Source: Rhodococcus ruber NBRC 15591 (GTDB lineage: Bacteria > Actinomycetota > Actinomycetes > Mycobacteriales > Mycobacteriaceae). From it: 64,000 nucleotides of DNA. Shown here piece by piece: positions 35,640-44,163 of the stretch (position 1 is the stretch's first letter; every line of letters starts with the position of its first letter). Where the stretch lies: assembly GCF_001894945.1 (NCBI RefSeq), contig NZ_BCXE01000023.1:62001-126000 (forward strand), written 5' to 3'. The position numbers and the translations under genes are program-made. Under the pieces are notes generated by a model that had not been told where the DNA came from, made no database searches, and saw nothing but the letters and a program-made list of their open reading frames with translations.

Positions 35640-35653
35640 TAGAACACGTTCTA
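35640..35653 (+). promoter_or_regulatory. KstR operator upstream of fadE28 operon
   Basis: A second exact TAGAACACGTTCTA sits 37 bases after fadE34 and 15 bases before the GTG of fadE28. It would let KstR control the five-gene side-chain operon independently of fadE34. Confidence 0.88.
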
Positions 35654-35668
35654 ATCGAAGGTGGATCC

Positions 35669-36711
35669 GTGGACTTCGCTCGTGACGACACGCAGGAGGC
35701 CGTGGCCGAGGTCGCGGTGGGCCTGCTGGCCCGCGGCCTGGGCCCGGACGAACTGTGGCGTGCCCTCGCCGACGCCGACCTGCTCTCTCTCGCCCTGCCC
35801 GCGCGGCTCGGCGGTGACGATCTCGGTGTCGCCGAGGTCGCCGCTCTGCTCACCGAGATCGGACGCGGCGCCGCACCCGTGCCGGCCCTGGCCACCCTGG
35901 GCTTCGGCGTGCTGCCCGTCCGGACCCTCGCCACCGCGGCGCAGCAGGACGAGCTGCTCGCGGACGTCGGTGACGGCGCCGTCCTCACCGCCGCTCTCGC
36001 CGAGGCCGGCCGGGCCTTCCCGGCGTCGCCTACCGCCACGGCGGTACCCGACGGGGAACGCCACGCCGTCACCGGGCACTTCGTCGGCGTCCCCTACGCG
36101 GCGACGGCGCGACGGATCCTGGTGCCCACCGCCGCCGGTGTGATCGCCGTCGAGCCCACGGCGCCGGGCGTCACCCTCATCGAGAGCCCGTCGTCGGCCC
36201 GTGCTCCCGAGTTCTCCGTGCGGCTCGACTCCGCGCCGGGCCTGCGCCTCGGCGACGGCGCCGAGCCGGCCGCCGACGTCGCCGCCCTGTACCGTCTGGC
36301 GCTCGCCGCGGTCGGTGCCTACGCGGACGGACTGCTCTCGGGGGCAACGCAACTCACCGCACAGCACGTGAGCACCCGCCATCAGTTCGGCAGGCCGCTC
36401 GCCACGTTCCAGGCGGTGGCCCAGCAGATCGCCGACGTCTACGTCACCTCCCGCACCCTGCACGTCGCGGCACTCGCCGCGGCCTGGCGCGTCGCGCAGG
36501 ACGCCCGCAGCACCGCCGCGGACGACGACCTCGACGTCGCCGCGTACTGGATCGCCGCGGAGCTGCCGCCCGCGATGGGCGTGCTGCACCACTTGCACGG
36601 CGGTCTCGGCGTGGACGAGACCTACCCGCTGCACCGCTATTCCTCGACCGCAAAGGACCTGGCGCGCCTGCTCGGCGGCGCCTCGTACCGACTAGACCTC
36701 GTGGGGGCCCG

Positions 36712-36727
<16 letters not shown>
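35669..36727 (+). CDS. fadE28: FadE28-type acyl-CoA dehydrogenase subunit
   Basis: A 352-residue half of the FadE28-FadE29 heterotetrameric dehydrogenase that acts on the last, three-carbon (propionyl-CoA) steroid side chain. It begins MDFARDDTQEAVAEVAVGLL, and the C-terminal half carries STRHQFGRPLATFQAVAQQ and LHHLHGGLGVDETYPLHRYS. In this family the catalytic base is carried by the partner subunit. The GTG start is close behind the KstR operator. It overlaps fadE29 by 16 bases, fitting equal synthesis of the two subunits. Confidence 0.92.
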
Positions 36728-37863
<1,136 letters not shown>

Positions 37864-37877
37864 AGGAGGACGTGTCG

Positions 37878-38915
37878 ATGAGCACCGGCGTGCCGGGTCC
37901 CCACGACGAGATCCGCGCGGCCGGCGAGCGCGTCCGCGCCGACGGCCCGTCCGAGCCGCGGGCGGGCCGTGACCCGGTGAACCTGCCGCTGATCCGCAAC
38001 TGGCTCGAGGCGATCGGCGACGAGAACCCGATCTACACCGACGACGCCGCCGCGATCGCGGCCGGCCACGACGGCGCCGTCGCGCCGCCGGCGATGGCAC
38101 AGGTGTGGACCATGCGAGGCCTCGGCGCCAAGCGCGAGGAGGACGATCCGCTCCGCCGGATGACGGAGATCCTCGACGAGGCGGGCTACACGTCGGTCGT
38201 CGCCACGAACTGCGATCAGCTCTACCACCGCTATCTGCGCCACGGCGAGGAGGTGACCATCGAGTCCACCCTCGAGGACCTCGCCGGACCGAAGAAGACC
38301 GGCCTCGGCGAGGGCTGGTTCTTCACCACCCGCAGCGTGTGGAAGGTCGGCGACGAGGTGGTCGCCGAGATGCTCTTCCGCATCCTGAAGTTCGCGCCAC
38401 CTTCCCGCGCTACCGACCGAATGTCACATCCCGTCGATTCGATCGAACCGATGTCACATTCGGCCCTCACGGTTCCGGAGGATCTCGACCCCACCCGCAT
38501 GCTGCGGCCGTCCGCGTCGCAGGACACCCGGTTCTTCTGGGACGGTGTCGCCGCGCACGAACTGCGGATCCAGCGGCGCCCCGACGGCACGCTGCAGCAT
38601 CCCCCGGTGCCGGCCCTGTGGCTCGACAAGGACGAGACGACGGACTACGTCGTCGCGTCCGGCCGGGGCACCGTCTTCAGCTACGTGGTGCACCACGCGC
38701 CGAAGGTGCCGGGCCGGACGGTGCCGTTCGTCGTCGCCCTCGTCGAACTCGCCGAGGGCGTCCGGATGCTCGGGGAGCTGCGCGGGGTGGACCCCGGCGA
38801 CGTGCGCGTCGGGATGCCCGTCGAGGCAATCTTTCTCGATTTCCCGGGCGACGACGACACCGGCGGTGACCCCTGGACCCTGTACGCCTGGCAGTCGAGC
38901 GAGGAGCGCGCATGA
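37878..38915 (+). CDS. chsH2: ChsH2, MaoC-DUF35 subunit of the steroid enoyl-CoA hydratase
   Basis: A 345-residue two-domain protein. The N-terminal MaoC-like hot-dog domain has AIGDENPIYTDDAAA, where the usual catalytic His is replaced, consistent with a non-catalytic subunit. The C-terminal DUF35 (OB-fold) domain begins near residue 215 and includes TRFFWDGVAAHEL and FSYVVHHAP. In mycobacteria ChsH2 pairs with ChsH1 to hydrate the side-chain enoyl-CoA, and its DUF35 domain binds the aldolase Ltp2. AAGGAGG (37862-37868) fits the ATG at 37878; the upstream GTG at 37860, in a GTGA overlap with fadE29, is the alternative start. Confidence 0.92.
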   Translation: MSTGVPGPHDEIRAAGERVRADGPSEPRAGRDPVNLPLIRNWLEAIGDENPIYTDDAAAIAAGHDGAVAPPAMAQVWTMRGLGAKREEDDPLRRMTEILDEAGYTSVVATNCDQLYHRYLRHGEEVTIESTLEDLAGPKKTGLGEGWFFTTRSVWKVGDEVVAEMLFRILKFAPPSRATDRMSHPVDSIEPMSHSALTVPEDLDPTRMLRPSASQDTRFFWDGVAAHELRIQRRPDGTLQHPPVPALWLDKDETTDYVVASGRGTVFSYVVHHAPKVPGRTVPFVVALVELAEGVRMLGELRGVDPGDVRVGMPVEAIFLDFPGDDDTGGDPWTLYAWQSSEERA

Positions 38916-39313
38916 ACGTGGAAACGGCCGGACAAGCCCTGCCGCCGTTGACGATCCGGGCCGACCCGACATTCGTCGTCTCGACTGCCCTGGCCACCAG
39001 GGACTTCCAGGATGTGCACCACGACCGCGACAAGGCACAGGAGCGCGGCTCGAAGGACATCTTCGTCAACATCCTCACCGACACCGGACTGGTGCAGCGG
39101 TACATCACCGACTGGGCGGGCCCGCGCGCGGTGCTGAAGTCGATCTCGTTGCGGCTGGGGGTGCCCTGGTACGCGTACGACTCGCTCACGCTGACCGGAA
39201 CCGTCGCCGCCGTCGAGGACGACGGTCGCATCACCGTCGACGTCGTCGGGAGGAACGGTCTGGGCGATCACATCACCGCGAAGGCCGTCCTCGTGATCGG
39301 AGGCACCGCATGA
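38912..39313 (+). CDS. chsH1: ChsH1, catalytic MaoC-like hydratase subunit
   Basis: A 133-residue single hot-dog protein with the hydratase-2 type active segment TRDFQDVHHDRDKAQERG near residues 29-46, containing the Asp and His expected of the catalytic subunit. It forms ChsH1-ChsH2 with the preceding gene product and hydrates the three-carbon side-chain enoyl-CoA of steroid degradation. It overlaps chsH2 by ATGA and ltp2 by ATGA, matching the M. tuberculosis gene order Rv3542c-Rv3541c-Rv3540c. Confidence 0.92.
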   Translation: MNVETAGQALPPLTIRADPTFVVSTALATRDFQDVHHDRDKAQERGSKDIFVNILTDTGLVQRYITDWAGPRAVLKSISLRLGVPWYAYDSLTLTGTVAAVEDDGRITVDVVGRNGLGDHITAKAVLVIGGTA

Positions 39314-40482
39314 GCGAATTGTCCCGTCGCGCCGCCGTCGTCGGCATCGGCGCCACCGACTTCTCCAAGGACTCCGGCCGCAGTGAACTGCGCCTGGCCG
39401 CGGAGGCGGTGCGGGCGGCGCTGGCCGACGCCGGACTGCGCCCTGCGGACGTCGACGGCCTGACCTCCTTCACGATGGACACCAACACCGAGATCGCCGT
39501 CGCCCGTGCGGTGGGCATCCCGAGCCTGAAGTTCTTCTCGCGGGTCCACTACGGCGGCGGCGCGGCCTGTGCCACCGTGCAGCAGGCGGCAATGGCCGTC
39601 GCCACGGGGGTCGCGGAGGTCGTGGTGGTGTACCGGGCATTCAACGAACGCTCCGGTGCGCGGTACGGCCAGGTCAACACCGCGCTGTCCACACAGGTCA
39701 ATTCCTCGGGCACCGACTACGCCTTCTCCTATCCGCACGGTCTGGGTACCCCGGCGTCGTTCGTGGCGATGGCCGCCCGACGCTACATGCACGTCACCGG
39801 CGCCACCAGCGCGGACTTCGGGAAGGTCGCCGTCGCCGCGCGCAGGCACGCCGCGACGAATCCGCACGCCTTCTTCCACGGCAAGCCGATCACCCTCGAC
39901 GACCACCAGAATTCGCGGTGGATCGCGGAACCGCTGCACCTGCTCGACTGCTGCCAGGAATCCGACGGGGGTGTCGCGCTCGTCGTCACCACCACCGAAC
40001 GGGCCCGGGACCTGCCGCAGCCGCCCGCCGTGGTGGCGGCCGCCGCGCAGGGCAGCGGACCGGACCAGTACATCATGGCCAGCTACTACCGGGACGGGCT
40101 GACGGGGCTGCCCGAGATGGGCATCGTCGGCCGCCAGCTGTGGGAGCAGTCCGGTCTCGGCCCGCAGGACGTGCAAACGGCCGTGCTCTACGACCACTTC
40201 ACCCCGTACGTGCTCATGCAGCTCGAGGAACTCGGCTTCTGCGCACCCGGTGAGGCGAAGGACTTCGTCGCCGACGGCGCGATCGAGGTCGGCGGGCGGC
40301 TGCCGCTCAACACCCACGGCGGCCAGCTCGGTGAGGCGTACATCCACGGGATGAACGGCATCGCCGAGGGGGTGCGTCAGGTTCGCGGCACTTCCGTCAA
40401 TCAGGTTCCCGACGTGGAGAACGTGCTGGTCACCGCAGGCACCGGGGTGCCGACGTCGGGACTGGTGCTGACTCGGGGCTGA
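39310..40482 (+). CDS. ltp2: Ltp2, thiolase-fold retro-aldolase of the steroid side chain
   Basis: A 390-residue thiolase-superfamily protein of the SCP-X/lipid-transfer branch: AAVVGIGATDFSKDSGRSEL at the start, HYGGGAACATVQQAAMAV near 80-97, SYPHGLGTPASFVAMAARRY and the C-terminal NTHGGQLGEAYIHGMNG. With ChsH2's DUF35 domain it cleaves the beta-hydroxy side-chain CoA by retro-aldol chemistry, releasing propionyl-CoA and the 17-keto steroid. It is the last gene of the igr-type operon. An 81-base gap separates it from the next gene. Confidence 0.93.
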   Translation: MSELSRRAAVVGIGATDFSKDSGRSELRLAAEAVRAALADAGLRPADVDGLTSFTMDTNTEIAVARAVGIPSLKFFSRVHYGGGAACATVQQAAMAVATGVAEVVVVYRAFNERSGARYGQVNTALSTQVNSSGTDYAFSYPHGLGTPASFVAMAARRYMHVTGATSADFGKVAVAARRHAATNPHAFFHGKPITLDDHQNSRWIAEPLHLLDCCQESDGGVALVVTTTERARDLPQPPAVVAAAAQGSGPDQYIMASYYRDGLTGLPEMGIVGRQLWEQSGLGPQDVQTAVLYDHFTPYVLMQLEELGFCAPGEAKDFVADGAIEVGGRLPLNTHGGQLGEAYIHGMNGIAEGVRQVRGTSVNQVPDVENVLVTAGTGVPTSGLVLTRG

Positions 40483-40551
40483 GGGCGGTGACGCCGGCCC
40501 GGACCCGGAGGGATCCGGCGGGACATCACGGCCGGGAATCGAGCGGGACGG

Positions 40552-40557
40552 TATAAG
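40552..40557 (+). promoter_or_regulatory. Candidate -10 element for the TetR gene, leaderless
   Basis: TATAAG ends 6 bases before the ATG at 40564 within the only AT-rich patch of this gap. No convincing -35 element is present. Transcription would start at the first codon. Confidence 0.4.
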
Positions 40558-40563
40558 TAGGAC

Positions 40564-41280
40564 ATGAATTCCGCCTCACACTCAGGCCGCGGCGACGCGG
40601 GCCGCGACGCCGACTGGGACGGCCCGGCACCGTCCATGGCGCCGGCGGACCTGCTGCACGACCCGCCGGTCACCCAGCGCGGGGCGCGCCGCCGTGCCGA
40701 GCTGATCGCAGCGGCGCGGGTCGTCTTCGAACGGTCCGGGTTCCTCGACAGCAAGCTCACCGACATCACGCGTGAGGCCAAGTGCTCGACAGGGTCCTTC
40801 TACACCTACTTCAACAACAAGGAGGAGGTGTTCGCAGCCGTCCTCCAGGAGGCCCAGGAGGACATGTTGCACCCGGGGATGGGCCGGGTCGCCGGGACCG
40901 ACGATCCGTACGCGGTGCTCGAGGCCAGCAACCGGGCGTACCTCGAGGCGTACCGTCGTAACGCCCGTCTCATGGTGCTGCTCGAGCAGGTCGCCAGCAT
41001 CGATCCGCGGTTCCGCGAGCTGCGGCGCCGGCGCGGTGAGACCTTCATCCGCCGTAATGCGCGCAGCATCGCGGACCTGCAGAAGCGGGGCATCGCCGAT
41101 CCGGAGATCGATCCGATGCTCGCCTCGCGTGCCCTGTCGGGCATGGTCAGCCGCCTCGCCTACTCGACGCTCGCACTGGGCGACGGCGACGGCGTGGATT
41201 TCGATGTGCTGGTGTCCACTCTGACGCGGCTGTGGGCGAACGCCCTGCGGATTCCGGAGCGAGCCGCCGCAACCACTTGA
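40564..41280 (+). CDS. TetR-family transcriptional regulator
   Basis: A 238-residue TetR regulator. A disordered N-terminal leader of about 38 residues precedes the helix-turn-helix at about 61-85 (KLTDITREAKCSTGSFYTYF). The C-terminal domain has RRNARLMVLLEQVASIDPRF and ends with LTRLWANAL. It is not KstR2 by sequence. It is followed 58 bases later by an SDR gene, and an inverted repeat lies in that gap, so it may control the SDR. Next to a steroid operon it could respond to a steroid or a CoA thioester, but I see no direct evidence. Confidence 0.9.
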   Translation: MNSASHSGRGDAGRDADWDGPAPSMAPADLLHDPPVTQRGARRRAELIAAARVVFERSGFLDSKLTDITREAKCSTGSFYTYFNNKEEVFAAVLQEAQEDMLHPGMGRVAGTDDPYAVLEASNRAYLEAYRRNARLMVLLEQVASIDPRFRELRRRRGETFIRRNARSIADLQKRGIADPEIDPMLASRALSGMVSRLAYSTLALGDGDGVDFDVLVSTLTRLWANALRIPERAAATT

Positions 41281-41282
41281 AC

Positions 41283-41298
41283 TTGAAGTCTGATTCAA
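41283..41298. promoter_or_regulatory. Inverted repeat between TetR and SDR genes
   Basis: TTGAA (41283-41287) and TTCAA (41294-41298) flank a 6-base spacer, just after the TetR stop and 40 bases before the SDR start. It is the size of a TetR-type half-operator pair and lies where an SDR promoter would be. Confidence 0.35.
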
Positions 41299-41338
41299 CT
41301 AAACAGGGGGGACCATCCCGCGACGAGAGGAAAGCCCC

Positions 41339-42157
41339 GTGCACGTCGAAGACAAGGTTGCCGTTGTCACCGGAGCCGGGAACGGAATCGGCGCGGCACT
41401 CGCGGCCCGGCTCGTAGCCGCGGGCGCACGGGTGCTCGTCGCCGACCTCGACGGCGACGCCGCGTGCCGGGTGGCTCGCGAACTCGATCCGGAGGGCGCC
41501 GGTCTGGCCGTGGGCGTCGGTGCCGACGTCTCCGATCCCGACCGTATCCGTGCGATCGTCGACCGCGCCGAGACCGACCTCGGTCCCGTGGCGCTGTACT
41601 TCGCCAATGCCGGGATCGGGGGCGGGGCGGGACTCGACGCCGACGAAGCCGCCTGGGACCGCGCACTCGATGTGAACCTGCGCGCGCACGTGCGCGCCGC
41701 GCAACTGATGGTGCCGCGGTGGCTCGAGCGAGGGGAGGGCTACTTCGTGAGCACGGCTTCCGCCGCGGGGCTGCTCACCCAGATCGGATCGGCGACCTAC
41801 TCGGCCACCAAGCACGCCGCGGTGGGATTCGCCGAGTGGTTGTCGGTCACCTACGGCGGCAAGGGAATCCGCGTCAGTTGCGTGTGCCCCATGGGAGTGA
41901 ACACCCAGTTGCTGCACGAGGGCGAGACCGCCGGCGACGGCCTGGGCGCGGCGGCCACACGGGCCGTCACGTCCGCGGGCGCGGTCCTCGAACCGGCCGA
42001 CGTCGCGGAGGTGGTGCTCGCGGGCGTCGAGGCCGAGCAGTTCCTGATCCTCCCGCACCCCGAGGTCCTCGACATGTACCGGATGAAGGGAGCCGACTAC
42101 GACCGTTGGCTCGCCGGAATGCGGCGCTATCAGGAACGGTTGCTGGCCGGTATCTGA
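41339..42157 (+). CDS. Short-chain dehydrogenase/reductase
   Basis: A 272-residue classical SDR: cofactor motif TGAGNGIGAALAARL (10-24), LVADLDGDAA with Asp favouring NAD(H), NAGIGGGAG, the catalytic Ser in STASAAGLLTQ and Y-x3-K in YSATKHAAVGF. It oxidises an alcohol or reduces a ketone, possibly of a steroid ring or acyl chain given the neighbours. GAGAGGAAAG precedes the GTG start. The TetR gene just upstream is a likely regulator. Confidence 0.9.
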   Translation: MHVEDKVAVVTGAGNGIGAALAARLVAAGARVLVADLDGDAACRVARELDPEGAGLAVGVGADVSDPDRIRAIVDRAETDLGPVALYFANAGIGGGAGLDADEAAWDRALDVNLRAHVRAAQLMVPRWLERGEGYFVSTASAAGLLTQIGSATYSATKHAAVGFAEWLSVTYGGKGIRVSCVCPMGVNTQLLHEGETAGDGLGAAATRAVTSAGAVLEPADVAEVVLAGVEAEQFLILPHPEVLDMYRMKGADYDRWLAGMRRYQERLLAGI

Positions 42158-42234
42158 CGAGCCGGGAAAACCGCTCGAAACCTGTCGGAGGTCTGTAGCA
42201 CACTGGGGCGCACATCCGACGACGGGGAGGACTC

Positions 42235-43218
42235 ATGGCCGACGCCATAGTCGCCGAGGGGTTGATCAAGAGGTACGGACCGGTCACGGCCCTCGACGGA
42301 ATCGATCTGCGAGTCCCGGAAGGGACGGTGACGGCGCTGCTCGGGCCCAACGGCGCCGGCAAGACGACCACGGTGCGGGTGCTCACCACCCTGCTCGTGC
42401 CGGACGAGGGCCGGGCCACCGTAGCGGGACTCGACGTCGTCGCCGATGCACGCGCGCTGCGTGCGCGCATCGGCGCCTCGGGCCAGTACGCCGCGGTCGA
42501 CGAATACCTCACCGGCTTCGAGAATCTCGAAATGGTCGGCCGCCTCTATCATCTGGGCATCAAACGCAGCCGCGAGCGGGCACGTGAGTTGCTCGAACAG
42601 TTCGACCTGGTCGAGGCGGGGGACCGTCCGGTCAAGGGCTACTCCGGCGGCATGCGGCGCCGGCTCGACCTCGCCGGTGCGCTCGTGGCGCAACCACCCG
42701 TGCTGTTCCTGGACGAACCCACCACCGGTCTGGACCCGCGGGCCCGGCTGCAGCTGTGGGAGGTCATCGACCAGCTCGTCGCGCGAGGGACGACGCTGCT
42801 GCTCACCACCCAGTACATGGAGGAGGCGGAGCGGCTCGCGGACCGGATCGCGGTCATCGACCGGGGGGTCGTGATCGCCCGCGGTACCGCCGACGAACTC
42901 AAGCGCCTCGTCGGCGGGGAACGCATCGAGCTGGGGGTCGCGGACGCCGCCACGATCCCGGCCGTGCGCCGCGAGCTCGACGACCTCGCGGTCGGCGAGA
43001 TCCAGGCCGACGCGGGTTCCGGTCGCGTCACCGTGCCGCTCAGCGACACCGGCTCGACGGGCAGCGGCGCCGATGCGCTGGCCACGGCGCTCGGCCGCCT
43101 GTCCGCGGCCGGCATCCGCGTCACCGATGTGGCGCTGCGCAAACCGACACTGGACGACGTGTTCCTCGCCCTCACCGGGCACGAGGCGGACGAGAAGATC
43201 GAGGAGGCGGTGGGATGA
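42235..43218 (+). CDS. DrrA-like ABC exporter ATPase
   Basis: A 327-residue ABC ATPase of the daunorubicin-resistance type, with Walker A LLGPNGAGKTTTVRVL, the signature YSGGMRRRLDLAGALV, Walker B VLFLDEPTTGLDPRARL and the switch His-equivalent in LLTTQYMEEAE (Gln rather than His, as in DrrA). After about residue 220 comes the C-terminal DUF4162 domain of this family. It powers export of a hydrophobic compound or lipid with the permease encoded next. GGGGAGG precedes the ATG, and the ATGA overlap couples it to the permease. Confidence 0.93.
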   Translation: MADAIVAEGLIKRYGPVTALDGIDLRVPEGTVTALLGPNGAGKTTTVRVLTTLLVPDEGRATVAGLDVVADARALRARIGASGQYAAVDEYLTGFENLEMVGRLYHLGIKRSRERARELLEQFDLVEAGDRPVKGYSGGMRRRLDLAGALVAQPPVLFLDEPTTGLDPRARLQLWEVIDQLVARGTTLLLTTQYMEEAERLADRIAVIDRGVVIARGTADELKRLVGGERIELGVADAATIPAVRRELDDLAVGEIQADAGSGRVTVPLSDTGSTGSGADALATALGRLSAAGIRVTDVALRKPTLDDVFLALTGHEADEKIEEAVG

Positions 43219-44018
43219 ACACGGCTCAGATGATGGTGTCGGACGGCGTCACCATCGCCAAGCGCAACGTCATCAAGATCAAGCGGGTGCCCGATCTCAT
43301 CGTCTTCACGATGCTCTCGCCGATCATGTTCGTGCTGCTGTTCGCGTACGTGTTCGGCAGCGCGATCCAGGTTCCGGGGATGTCCTACCGCGAGTTCCTC
43401 ATCGCCGGCATCTTCACCCAGACGGTGATCTTCGGGGCGACCTGGACCGGTCTGGGCATGGTCGAGGACCTGCAGAAGGGCATCATCGACCGGTTCCGCT
43501 CGTTGCCCATGGCGCCGTCGGCGGTGCTGGTGGGCCGCACGTCCACCGACGTCCTCATCAACGTGCTCAGCCTGGTGGTCATGTCGCTGACGGGTCTGCT
43601 CGTCGGGTGGCGGATCCACTCGTCGTTCGGGGAGGCCCTCGCCGGATACGCGCTGCTGCTGTTGTTCGCCTACGCGCTGTCCTGGGTGATGGCGGTGGTG
43701 GGGATGTGGATCCGCACGCCGGAGGTGTTCAACAACGCGAGTTTCATGGTGATCTTTCCGCTGTCGTTCGTCGCCAACACCTTCGTCGACATCTCCTCGC
43801 TGCCACCGGTGCTGCAGACGATCGCGGAATGGAACCCGGTCTCGGCGCTGACGCAGGCGGTGCGGGAGCTGTTCGGCAACACCAATCCGACGATGCCCGT
43901 CTCGGATGCGTGGCCGTTGCAGAACCCGATCCTCGCGTCGCTGCTGTGGACGGCCGCCATGCTGATCGTCTTCGTGCCCTTCGCGATCCGTCGCTACCAG
44001 AAGGCCGTCAGCCGCTGA
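43215..44018 (+). CDS. ABC-2 type permease (DrrB-like)
   Basis: A 267-residue ABC-2 permease with six helices, for example at about 37-57, 70-90 and 115-137. The conserved NVIKIKRVPDLIVFTMLSP and the C-terminal PVSALTQAVRELFG (residues about 215-228) are typical of the DrrB group. It forms the export channel with the preceding ATPase. The substrate is not indicated by the neighbouring genes. Confidence 0.92.
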   Translation: MNTAQMMVSDGVTIAKRNVIKIKRVPDLIVFTMLSPIMFVLLFAYVFGSAIQVPGMSYREFLIAGIFTQTVIFGATWTGLGMVEDLQKGIIDRFRSLPMAPSAVLVGRTSTDVLINVLSLVVMSLTGLLVGWRIHSSFGEALAGYALLLLFAYALSWVMAVVGMWIRTPEVFNNASFMVIFPLSFVANTFVDISSLPPVLQTIAEWNPVSALTQAVRELFGNTNPTMPVSDAWPLQNPILASLLWTAAMLIVFVPFAIRRYQKAVSR

Positions 44019-44035
44019 GGGACCTTGGACCGGAG
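44016..44035 (+). promoter_or_regulatory. DosR-like box upstream of otsB1
   Basis: The 20 bases beginning TGAGGGACCTTGGACC match the mycobacterial DosR consensus TTSGGGACTWWAGTCCCSAA at about 13 positions, including GGGAC. It is 128 bases upstream of the otsB1 ATG. The M. tuberculosis orthologue Rv2006 belongs to the DosR regulon. It overlaps the stop codon of the permease gene, and one half-site is weak. Confidence 0.3.
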
Positions 44036-44163
44036 GCGCAGGTCCTCGGTCGACGCCGGATGTCCCAAGGAGCCGGAGCGAGGCCGGTCGGCGTGGGATA
44101 GTGGGCCTGCCGAGCCAGGACAGGGAAGCAGGCCGACATGGACGAATCGACCGGGAGAGAGCG

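Noticed and set aside
40564-41280. Calling the second TetR gene kstR2
   Set aside because: Its core sequence does not match KstR2 and no KstR2-type operator (A-N-CAAG-N2-CTTG-N-T) is seen beside it.
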